Shown one piece after another: positions 19,692-26,785 of a stretch of DNA of 64,000 nt. The translations under genes were made by a program, and so were the position numbers. Positions within the stretch are counted from its first letter, which is position 1; each line of letters starts with the position of its first letter. The notes beneath the pieces were generated by a model that searched no databases, was not told where the DNA came from, and was given only the letters and a program-made list of their open reading frames with translations. The DNA is taken from contig NZ_CP030048.1 of NCBI RefSeq assembly GCF_015291665.1, positions 4,030,001-4,094,000 on the forward strand, read 5' to 3'. The DNA is from Bradyrhizobium sp. CCBAU 53338 (GTDB taxonomy: Bacteria; Pseudomonadota; Alphaproteobacteria; Rhizobiales; Xanthobacteraceae).

Positions 19692-20370
19692 CGATAGCTC
19701 CTCAATTTGAGGCAACCCCGTTTCATGGCGGTGTCAATCTATCCAATTGCCCAAAATTCCCGCAACAACAATTATCAACCGCGGCCTGTTCCGGCTTGGA
19801 ACCGCCGGGCCTTGGCCAGCCGATTGGTGCTCCCGGTGGCGACCGTGCAGCGCGAGCTGATCTATGGATGCCTCGGGATAATGTCCGACCAGAAAAACTC
19901 GTTTCGCAAATGTCGCCTATTGGTTTCGGGGCGACGCTTCCCCTGTGCCGCGAGTCTGAGAACGCACTCGGCCACATCTACGGGCGGTCGCCGACGCTGG
20001 AACGTTGGTCTGGTTAGAACTTCGCCTATGCCAAAAATTTAGGATGGCGCTTGCTCGCGGTGTCAATCGGCTAACTCGAGCTTCCTCATTTCCTGGAGGT
20101 GAGCTGAGCCAAGCAAAACTCCCGGCAAATTCTGTCAATGAATGGCCACATGACAATCCCCGTTGGTCAAACAATCGAATGCCGGGCCCCCTTATTTCAG
20201 TGGCTTTACGGCGCTAGGGAAATGGCTTCGTGGGCGAGGGGCCTTGTCAAACCTGCGTCGCGGAAACTGTACGCGCGGACGACGCCTCGCGAAGGCATGA
20301 AAGAGGCGCGCGGATTGATACAATTCGCGCGCCTCTGAGACCGTTCACGACGACTGGGGTCAGCAGCCGT
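19692..20370. other. Intergenic stretch, probably non-coding
   Basis: About 680 bases without a convincing gene. A 73-codon rightward frame (19796-20017, TTG start) has no ribosome site and I cannot assign it; it could be a decayed coding remnant. A perfect 11-bp hairpin (AGAGGCGCGCG / CGCGCGCCTCT) at 20302-20336 lies downstream of the leftward gene at 20371 and is its likely terminator. Confidence 0.4.
20302..20336 (-). terminator. Hairpin terminator
   Basis: An 11-bp perfect stem with a 13-base AT-rich loop, 35 bases after the stop of the leftward secreted protein gene. Confidence 0.6.
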
Positions 20371-20598
20371 TCAGAACGGCCTCCAGCGGCGCGGATGGTG
20401 CCGGTAATAATCGTAGTCGCGGTCGCAGTCGTCGTAGCCATAGTGACCGGATCCGCCGAGGACGATGGTTACACCACCCCGATGGTCGCCCCCGTGATGC
20501 CAGCCGCCAAACTCGAATGCGGAGGCGGAGGTCGGGGCCAGAGCAGCCGCACCCAATGCAACTGTGGCAACAGCAATAAAAGAGAACTTGCGCAACAT
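20371..20598 (-). CDS. Small secreted Gly/His/Tyr-rich protein
   Basis: A 75-residue protein. The signal peptide MLRKFSFIAVATVALGAAAL ends near SASA. The short mature part is rich in Gly, His, Asp and Tyr (GGWHHGGDHRGG, DDCDRDYDYYRHH) and ends in Arg/Trp. An AGAGAGGA SD is upstream. Metal binding or an extracytoplasmic structural role is possible, but the function is unknown. Confidence 0.7.
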   Translation of the reverse strand: MLRKFSFIAVATVALGAAALAPTSASAFEFGGWHHGGDHRGGVTIVLGGSGHYGYDDCDRDYDYYRHHPRRWRPF

Positions 20599-21216
20599 GG
20601 ATTGATTCCTCTCTGTCAGGTTTGATGGAAGTCCTGCGTCGACATGGCCTGGGGCCTGCGAAGCGGTGAATGGATATCGCGACACGGCGAGCACAATCTG
20701 TGACACGCGCCACACATCGGTTTGCGATACCGGACCGTGTCCTGTCGGATCGGCGAACGAGGTCGGAGAGCGGGGCGGCATTGCATGCGCAAGCAGCGAA
20801 GCGCGAATGGTGTCTACCCGACGGGAAAACTCGGAAATCGCCTGTTTAACGCAGCAAGGTCCCTTGCCCGCGCCTTGTGGGCCCAGGTTCATAAAAGGTT
20901 CCCTCGGTCCGCTTAAATTTTAAGTCTGCGCCATAAACAGTTTAGTTCGGGGGGTCCGAAACCTACCCGCCGGGCCGGTCGTTCCTAGGGGGATGGCTGC
21001 GCCATTCCACCTCCTGCGGCCGTCCGGCCCCGATGTGCTCGCGCGCCGAGGCCGTCTTTTTGTCTGGGGCATCCCCAAAACCAACAACGCCGCCCGCTTG
21101 AAATGATCGCGGACGGCGCTGCTCCAGCCCCGGGAAGGATTGGCAAAATCCCGGTAGCGGTAAATTCGCAATTTTGTGCGCTGCGGTCAATTCGGGCCGG
21201 CCGGTTATCGTCAAAT

Positions 21217-21609
21217 TTAATGCCCGGCGTGCGATGCGCTTCTCACAGGGCGCACGAAAGTCACTACAACTCTGCCCGCCAAATGAAACCCGCCCCCTGC
21301 GTGATCGTCTTTGCGGGACGGCAGGGGGCGGGCGGCAGAGATATTACTATGCGTAGCGCCGAAGCGCTGACGTAAGCTACACCAACCGGGAAAAAGTGGC
21401 AATCCCGAGTTCCATTTCAGGTGAACCGGTCGGGCAGGTGACTGACACCGACCGTAGACAGGGGTCGGTGGCGGCGTCCGGAAGTCCAGCGCCTTAGGTG
21501 GGCGCTGCCGGTTCTGGCGATAGTGGTGGCCGTTCAGTTGGGAGGCGAGGTTGCGCTTGGGGGCAGCGCGGCCCCAAGCTTGCCGAGGAAGAGAAGATGG
21601 CTTTGCCAT
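21217..21609 (-). pseudogene. Possible transposase remnant (uncertain)
   Basis: A 130-codon frame with a very good SD (AGGAGG, 5 bases before ATG 21609). Residues near 30-50 read RQRPPKALDFRTP, which resembles the RPRKTLGFRTP C-terminal motif of IS30-family transposases. The rest is rich in Arg and Pro and looks unselected, as if out of frame. A degraded element is the best guess; a real but unknown protein, or chance, remain possible. Confidence 0.25.
21289..21332. repeat. Long perfect inverted repeat
   Basis: A 12-bp perfect GC-rich stem (CCCGCCCCCTGC / GCAGGGGGCGGG) around a 20-base loop; flanking bases partly extend the symmetry. It has no T-run and is not next to a confident gene. Confidence 0.6.
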
Positions 21610-21804
21610 CACCACCTCCTCAAAATCACGGATCGAAATCCGGGAAAAAATAGCAGTTTCAGGAGCCGGGCGTCGTCCGGCGACAAGGTGAGTCCTGCAC
21701 ACCCTTCGCCTTCACCAACTGGCGGATGACACGTTCGCAACGACAAGCCTGTCACTGGCGAGATCGCCGGCGTTACCGCCGAGCCGGATCGTCTGGAGGT
21801 GGCG

Positions 21805-21835
21805 AGGCCCGCTGGTGACGCGGCGGGCCTTTTTC
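21805..21835 (+). terminator. Rho-independent terminator
   Basis: Stem AGGCCCGC / GCGGGCCT followed at once by TTTTT. It ends 2 bases before the stop of the convergent small membrane protein gene. No rightward gene was identified upstream of it. Confidence 0.7.
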
Positions 21836-21836
21836 A

Positions 21837-21950
21837 TCATGCAAGGCAAGCAATGATGGCGAGCACCACGTCGGTGCCGAGGTCGCCGGAATACATCCAG
21901 ATGGCAAATCCGGCGCCGAGAGCAACTGCAAACACCTTGAGAGCGATCAT
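21837..21950 (-). CDS. Very small membrane protein (37 residues)
   Basis: MIALKVFAVALGAGFAIWMY begins a 37-residue peptide of almost entirely hydrophobic residues with a short GDLGTD polar break. GGAGGGAG lies upstream of the start. It belongs to the class of orphan membrane peptides seen several times in this window. Function unknown. Confidence 0.5.
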   Translation of the reverse strand: MIALKVFAVALGAGFAIWMYSGDLGTDVVLAIIACLA

Positions 21951-22143
21951 CTTCAGTCTCCCTCCAACTCGACGCGAAGCTAGTGCCGCTCGGTTTCCGC
22001 AGTGCTTCGAGAGGAGAGAGAATGCGTTTCCTTCACCGAACCGTGTGTTTGCGGCCACCAGTCCCTGAAATGGTCGACAGGGATGTATCGGTGATCTCGC
22101 TCGGTTTCCTGGTTGATTTCGCCCGGAATCGCCGCCGCGCCTG

Positions 22144-22398
22144 TCAGCGACGTGGCTGCAACTTCTTCGGTGCGGGTTGGGGCTGCTGCTGTTGCTTGAA
22201 CCTCACGCGCGGATTGATGTCGCAAGTCGTGTTCCAGCGGCCTGACGCCGACCACATGCATTGCTCCCGGGTCTCGTACATGCACTCGCCCGGCCAGACG
22301 AGATCGTCGCCGACGACGCACCAGGGATAGTCGCGGTCTGCGTGCGCAGCAGGGAGAGATCCCAGAAGGATCAGCAGGGCGAGGACTGTGGTGCGCAT
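22144..22398 (-). CDS. DUF3551 family secreted protein
   Basis: An 84-residue protein with signal peptide MRTTVLALLILLGSLPAAHA. The mature domain has the DUF3551 layout: YPWCVVGDDL, then CMYETREQCMWSASGR and CDINPR, with four cysteines spaced for two disulfides. The tail is Gln/Pro/Lys-rich. DUF3551 proteins are abundant in Bradyrhizobium and relatives and have no known function. Confidence 0.8.
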   Translation of the reverse strand: MRTTVLALLILLGSLPAAHADRDYPWCVVGDDLVWPGECMYETREQCMWSASGRWNTTCDINPRVRFKQQQQPQPAPKKLQPRR

Positions 22399-22779
22399 CT
22401 TGGTTCTCCAGGAAATGACGCCCTCAATGAAAGCCTCGAGGGCCGAAGCCAATGGCAAGTCCGGGCCTTGGTTCCAGCGGGGCCCATGGGGAGGTCGATC
22501 GATTTCGGAATAATCGCATTATGCCAGTGTTTTGCCCGGCGCGTCAATTGGCTTTTGCAACGTCGCGGAGGTCCGCTGCGTAAAACGTTGATTCGACATG
22601 CGTGGGCTACGGTGCATGGGGTTGTTTTGATGGTTTGGCGGGGGCTGAGTCTTTGGAGCCTTCGATGCCGTCGGGTACTTATCCGCTAAGCGATTGAAAC
22701 GGTGTAGATTTCCGTTCATCCGATGCGCGCGGTCAGGCCGCGAGATGGAACCTTCTCCCCGCCACCGCGTTATCCCGGC
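22399..22779. other. Intergenic region
   Basis: About 380 bases between the leftward DUF3551 gene and a rightward small gene. I see no gene or clear regulatory element. Confidence 0.4.
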
Positions 22780-22971
22780 ATGACCGATGACCTTTCCTTC
22801 CGACGCAAGCCCCTGACCCCCGAACAGCGCCAGGCGCGCGATGCCGCACGCCGGATCGAGGCCGAGAAGGCCATGCGCGACCATGAGGAAGCGCAGCGGG
22901 CGTTTCATGCCAATCGCGAGCGGCTCAAGGCCGAGCGGCTCGCGCGCGAGGCGGCCGCAGCCAAAGCCTGA
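22780..22971 (+). CDS. Small charged helical protein
   Basis: A 63-residue protein, MTDDLSFRRKPLTPEQRQAR, continuing as one long Lys/Arg/Glu/Ala-rich helix with coiled-coil character. No membrane segment. Even codon use supports coding. Function unknown. Confidence 0.55.
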   Translation: MTDDLSFRRKPLTPEQRQARDAARRIEAEKAMRDHEEAQRAFHANRERLKAERLAREAAAAKA

Positions 22972-23019
22972 GAGGGCTTGTCCGTCGGGTTTCCCCGGTC
23001 GCTTTCACCGAACAGCGTA

Positions 23020-23247
23020 TCAGTGCCGGCTGGGCGTGCGCCCTGACGTCAGCGCCAGCCTGAAGGCCTGGACGGCGGCGGCGATCGCACCGCGGGGCAC
23101 CGGCTGGGCCTCGATGGCTTCGGCCGCGAGGCGGCAGTCGTCGGCAACCTTCAGCAGGCCCGACCGGGCGAGATCCATGGTCGACAGCGCCGCCTGCTCG
23201 AGGCACACGCGCTCAAGCCGTCGAAATTCCCGAAGCTCTCTGTTCAT
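23020..23247 (-). CDS. Small conserved protein, paralogue of the 19524-19691 product
   Basis: A 75-residue protein sharing its first 45 residues with the smaller copy 3.4 kb away (NRELREFRRLERVCLEQAAL, then DLARSGLLKVADD). It has an extra Ala/Arg-rich C-terminus. Predicted helical and cytoplasmic. Function unknown. Confidence 0.6.
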   Translation of the reverse strand: MNRELREFRRLERVCLEQAALSTMDLARSGLLKVADDCRLAAEAIEAQPVPRGAIAAAVQAFRLALTSGRTPSRH

Positions 23248-23490
23248 GCATCGGCTCTCGGTTTCCCCAGGGACCCATGCGGCCGTGAGTCTGTTTAACA
23301 AGTCGTAAACATGCCGTTTGGCCGGCCGGGCTGGTCCGGGCCTGACGCTCTCGCCATCCTCGACCGAGCGGCGACTTGACGGCGCCGGCCTTCGGTCGGA
23401 AGATTCAAATGATCCACAATTGACGAGAACCCACGGAGACTTTCGCTCCCGATCCAGATCCCACCAGCGATAGCGCAAATGGAGCTGACC

Positions 23491-23820
23491 ATGACCACGT
23501 TCGACAAGCGCGAGCAGGGCTTCGAGGCCAAATTCGCCCACGACGAGGAGCTCATGTTCAAGGCCGCGGCCCGGTCGAACAAGCTGCTCGGGCTCTGGGC
23601 CGCCGGTGAGCTCGGGCTCAGCGGCGATGCCGCGTCGGCTTACGCGACGGCGCTGGTCACGGATAATCTCGGCAACCAGACGATCGTTCAGACCCTGAAC
23701 AAGGTGTCGGACGATCTCGCCGCAAAAGGGATTTCGCGCGAGCAGGTCGCCCAAAAGGTTCAGGAGTGCCTGCATCAGGCGCTGGCGCAGCTCGAGGCCG
23801 CGTCGCGTCAGGCCAGCTAG
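23491..23820 (+). CDS. F1-ATPase inhibitor subunit zeta (DUF1476)
   Basis: A 109-residue helical protein matching the alphaproteobacterial zeta subunit: TTFDKREQGFEAKFAHDEEL at the N-terminus (the inhibitory segment), then ARSNKLLGLWAAGELGL and a C-terminal helix. In Paracoccus the homologue blocks ATP hydrolysis by F1. The ATG at 23491 is preferred over 23479 because GGAG lies 6 bases upstream. It is convergent with the YqhA-like gene. Confidence 0.9.
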   Translation: MTTFDKREQGFEAKFAHDEELMFKAAARSNKLLGLWAAGELGLSGDAASAYATALVTDNLGNQTIVQTLNKVSDDLAAKGISREQVAQKVQECLHQALAQLEAASRQAS

Positions 23821-23835
23821 GCGGGAGCCTGCGCC

Positions 23836-24414
23836 TCACTCGGCGGGCTTGCGCGCGGTCGCGTCGCTGAACTTGTCGACGAAGGCGATGCCGATCGCCG
23901 AGACCACGAAGGTGAGGTGGATCAGCACCTGCCACATAACGCCGTTCTCGGTGAAGCTGGCGCGGCTCGAGCCGAGATTGCCGGCCTCGATGAAGGTGCG
24001 CAGCAGGGCGATCGAGGAGATGCCGATGATCGCCATCGCGAGCTTGATCTTGAGCACGCTGGCGTTGACGTGGCCGAGCCATTCCGGCTCGTCGGGATGG
24101 CCCTGGAGATCGAGCCGCGAGACGAAGGTCTCGTAGCCACCGACGATCACCATCACCAGCAGGTTTGAGATCATGACGACGTCGATCAGCGCCAGCACGC
24201 TCATCATGATCTCCTGCTCGGTGAGATCGAGCGCGTGCCAGGAGAGGTGCCAGAGTTCTTTCAGGAACAGCACGATGTAGACGCACTGCGCCACGATCAG
24301 CCCGAGATAAAGCGGCAGCTGGAGCCAGCGTGAACCGAAGATGATCATCGGCAGCAGGCCGAGCCGCGGCGAGGGCGGGCGGGGTCCGGTGGTGGTTTCT
24401 GGCTCTACCGACAT
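23836..24414 (-). CDS. YqhA / UPF0114 family membrane protein
   Basis: A 192-residue inner-membrane protein with four hydrophobic segments. UPF0114 features are FGSRWLQLPLYLGLIVAQ, MISNLLVMVIVGGYETFVS and the C-terminal HLTFVVSAIGIAFVDK. The family is widespread but functionally uncharacterised; some members have been linked to ion transport. It starts 144 bases from the divergent secreted-protein gene. Confidence 0.88.
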   Translation of the reverse strand: MSVEPETTTGPRPPSPRLGLLPMIIFGSRWLQLPLYLGLIVAQCVYIVLFLKELWHLSWHALDLTEQEIMMSVLALIDVVMISNLLVMVIVGGYETFVSRLDLQGHPDEPEWLGHVNASVLKIKLAMAIIGISSIALLRTFIEAGNLGSSRASFTENGVMWQVLIHLTFVVSAIGIAFVDKFSDATARKPAE

Positions 24415-24558
24415 TCAACGTCCACACATCTGGATGACCTCGTCCTGATGTACCCCGTCGAGTTGGCAGGTGGAAGACGGCAGCGCCAGTTCGCCGCCTC
24501 TCATGCTATCGTGCCGAACGCAAGCCGTTCGAGCGGCGGGGAAGCGGAGTGGGGCTCA

Positions 24559-24855
24559 GTGCTGCGGAACGGCTCTTGGAGAGGGTTTGGCGGGCTTGCG
24601 CTTGCGGGCGCGGGGATCGTCCTCGGCGCCGGCTGGGCCGCGGAGACTTCTGCGACACCGCTGACGCCGTTCCGCTACGAGGCGCAGGCCCAGCGCCATT
24701 GCCCCGGCGACAAGGTGGTGTGGCTGGATTTCAAAAAGGGCGTCTACTACCGCAAGGGGCAGAAGCTCTATGGGCAGGGGTTCGACGGCAGCTTCGTCTG
24801 CCAGACCGAAGCGCGCGACAGTCTCTATCGCAGATCGCCGTTCGGCTTGCGCTGA
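24559..24855 (+). CDS. Small exported protein
   Basis: A 98-residue protein if started at GTG 24559 (GGAGTGGGG just upstream). The N-terminal hydrophobic segment (GGLALAGAGIVLGAGWAAET) looks like a signal peptide. The mature part contains HCPGDKVVWLDFKKGVYYRKGQKLYGQGFDGSFVC, probably a small two-Cys fold. The pattern, sometimes found in Rhizobiales hypothetical proteins, has no assigned function. The frame extends upstream to 24448 but that part lacks signal character. Confidence 0.6.
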   Translation: MLRNGSWRGFGGLALAGAGIVLGAGWAAETSATPLTPFRYEAQAQRHCPGDKVVWLDFKKGVYYRKGQKLYGQGFDGSFVCQTEARDSLYRRSPFGLR

Positions 24856-24873
24856 GCGACCTGCACGCCGCTT

Positions 24874-25002
24874 CTATTTCCGGCTCGGCAGAGCCACAGG
24901 AACGTGCGGGGAGGTGCTGATGACCCGGGGGCTTCCGTCGGGGTAGTTGCGGCCGCCGCGGATCAGCGATTCCAGAACCAGGAAGAATTTCTCGGCAAGC
25001 AT
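24874..25002 (-). CDS. Very small protein (42 residues)
   Basis: MLAEKFFLVLESLIRGGRNY begins a 42-residue protein ending in a basic tail. AAGGTGA lies 5 bases before the ATG. Short proteins with this start recur in Bradyrhizobium annotations as far as I recall. Function unknown. Confidence 0.5.
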   Translation of the reverse strand: MLAEKFFLVLESLIRGGRNYPDGSPRVISTSPHVPVALPSRK

Positions 25003-25148
25003 GTGCGTCACCTTCGTTGGTGGGGCCTCTTGAAATGTGTCGAGGCGCCGAACGCGGAAATTCAATCAACTAAACGGGAGCGGGAGAATCCGGCCTGCTG
25101 CGCCGTAGGAGCGCCGTGTCGTGAAAGCAGAAAGGTGTGAACTGTGGA

Positions 25149-25247
25149 TTAGCCGAAGGCCAGGGCGACGAGGCTCGAGCAAAGCAGGACCAGGCCGCCT
25201 GCGGTCAAAGCCAGAAAGCCATCGGATACGAGGTCATGTCTGCGCAT
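25149..25247 (-). CDS. Very small membrane peptide (32 residues)
   Basis: MRRHDLVSDGFLALTAGGLV, followed by 12 more hydrophobic residues and a TAA stop. One transmembrane segment with a basic N-terminus. The ribosome site (CAGGTG) is modest. It lies between two other tiny genes on the same strand. Function unknown. Confidence 0.35.
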   Translation of the reverse strand: MRRHDLVSDGFLALTAGGLVLLCSSLVALAFG

Positions 25248-25350
25248 GTGACACCTGCTGCTCTCGTCTTCGATGTTCGATCGGATCGATTAAAATTGTC
25301 CGAACGCGCCGTCTTGAAGAGGTAATGCAATGTCGCCCGCGCGAGTGCCC

Positions 25351-25440
25351 TCAGGCCCTCGTGCGGTAGCCTTCAAACGCATGGGCCAGGAAAATCCCCG
25401 CGCTTACCAGACCCATCAGTGCCGAAACCGTCTCGATCAT
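25351..25440 (-). CDS. Very small membrane peptide (29 residues)
   Basis: MIETVSALMGLVSAGIFLAH followed by AFEGYRTRA: one transmembrane helix with a basic cytoplasmic end. The pattern is familiar from short Bradyrhizobium membrane proteins. Function unknown. Confidence 0.5.
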   Translation of the reverse strand: MIETVSALMGLVSAGIFLAHAFEGYRTRA

Positions 25441-25802
25441 CGTTAAATTCCAATCCCGCCCCTGCAGGCGAGAAAACGCGTGCAGCCTTGCACAGTCAAA
25501 AGAATTCCAGTGAAGCCGGCGATATCGGGGGTGGAGTGAGCTTTTGGCGCAACAGCTTGTGTGGGACTGGCACATCGGAGGCAGCGTTGAGGGCCTGGTG
25601 CACCGTAGATCAACGGAGAATTGCGAACGTCCTGTTTACCATCCCGCTGCGAACGCTGCGGGCTCCCCATTTCCGCCGTGTTCGGGTTGCGTTATCGTTA
25701 CCGCTGAGACGGTGGTGGGCCGTCTCGGAGCGTTGAGGTCCGGACGGCGCCCCCGCAGCAAGCGGGCTGGGTCGGTCTCCGGCGAAATGGTATTTGGGGC
25801 GA
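25441..25802. other. Intergenic region before rlpA
   Basis: About 360 bases; no convincing gene on either strand. It should contain the rlpA promoter. Confidence 0.4.
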
Positions 25803-26732
25803 ATGGGGATCCGACGGTCAGATTCGGTGGTGCGGGCTGCGCGGTGCGTCGCGGTGGTCGCCAGCTGCCTCGCGCTTGCCAATTGCGCCTCGTCCAGCAA
25901 ATTCGCCAGCCGGGTCGATCCCAAATACGGCGTGTCCTCGAGCCCGCGAGTCGTGGCCTGGGGCGAGTCCGTGCCCAAGGGCGGCGGCACCTATCGCGTC
26001 GGCAAGCCCTATGTGGTGGCGGGGCGGACCTACGTGCCGGAGGAGGACGTCAACTACCGCGCCGAGGGCATGGCCTCCTGGTACGGCGATGATTTCCACG
26101 GCCGCCTGACCGCCAATGGCGAAGTGTTCGACATGGGTTCGTTGACCGCGGCGCATCCGACCCTGCCGATGCCGTCCTATGCGCGCGTGACCAACCTGTC
26201 CAACGGCAAATCGCTGATCGTCCGCGTCAATGACCGGGGGCCCTATCACGGCAACCGCCTCATCGACGTCTCGAACAAAGCCGCCGAACTGCTTGAATTC
26301 AAAGGCAACGGCGTCGCCAAGGTTCGCGTCGAATATGTTGGCCGGGCGCCGCTCGAAGGCTCCGACGACCGCCAGCTGATGGCCACCCTGCGCACCGGCG
26401 TGCCGGCGCCGTCGCCCTCCATGGTCCGGGTCGCCTCGGCGAGGTCGTTCGTGCCGGAGCTGCCGTCGTCTGGCCGCGGCGCCATCCGCGGCGAAGTGCC
26501 GATGCCGGAGGGCCGGCCCTACAGCCTCGGCAACACCTCGGCCGATGTTGCCTCGCTCAACGCGACCTCGGAGATGTCGGCCTCGAGCCGCAGCCGCGGC
26601 CGGGCCCTCCAGAATGTTCGCCAAGTATCCTACGACCAGGACGGCCGCTACGCCAGCAATAGCGCTCCCGGGCCTGCCGATGACGGCGCGGCCGAAGCGC
26701 GCAGCATCCTCACCGGCCGCGGCTTGTACTGA
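25803..26732 (+). CDS. rlpA: Septal ring lytic transglycosylase RlpA family lipoprotein
   Basis: A 309-residue lipoprotein; the lipobox is LANC near residue 28. The double-psi beta-barrel domain spans roughly residues 75-180 with the RlpA signatures GMASWYGDDFHGRLTANGE, LPMPSYARVTNL and VRVNDRGPYHGNRLIDVS. The catalytic-type Asp of VNDRGP is present. The C-terminal part is low-complexity Ser/Arg/Pro and no SPOR domain is recognisable. RlpA cleaves denuded peptidoglycan at septa in some species. The ATG at 25803 is preferred to an upstream TTG. Confidence 0.88.
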   Translation: MGIRRSDSVVRAARCVAVVASCLALANCASSSKFASRVDPKYGVSSSPRVVAWGESVPKGGGTYRVGKPYVVAGRTYVPEEDVNYRAEGMASWYGDDFHGRLTANGEVFDMGSLTAAHPTLPMPSYARVTNLSNGKSLIVRVNDRGPYHGNRLIDVSNKAAELLEFKGNGVAKVRVEYVGRAPLEGSDDRQLMATLRTGVPAPSPSMVRVASARSFVPELPSSGRGAIRGEVPMPEGRPYSLGNTSADVASLNATSEMSASSRSRGRALQNVRQVSYDQDGRYASNSAPGPADDGAAEARSILTGRGLY

Positions 26733-26785
26733 TCCCGATATCTGCTGCAGCACGATGCCCGTCCCGTGGGGCTGCCGCTTGATGA

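Larger units (their letters stand above)
20599..21836. other. Long low-coding stretch with structured DNA
   Basis: About 1.2 kb without a confident gene. It holds a possible decayed reading frame on the minus strand (21217-21609), a long perfect inverted repeat at 21289-21332, and a T-tailed terminator at 21805-21835 that points rightward although no gene precedes it. The terminator suggests an unannotated rightward transcript, perhaps a small RNA, ending near 21835. Confidence 0.4.
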
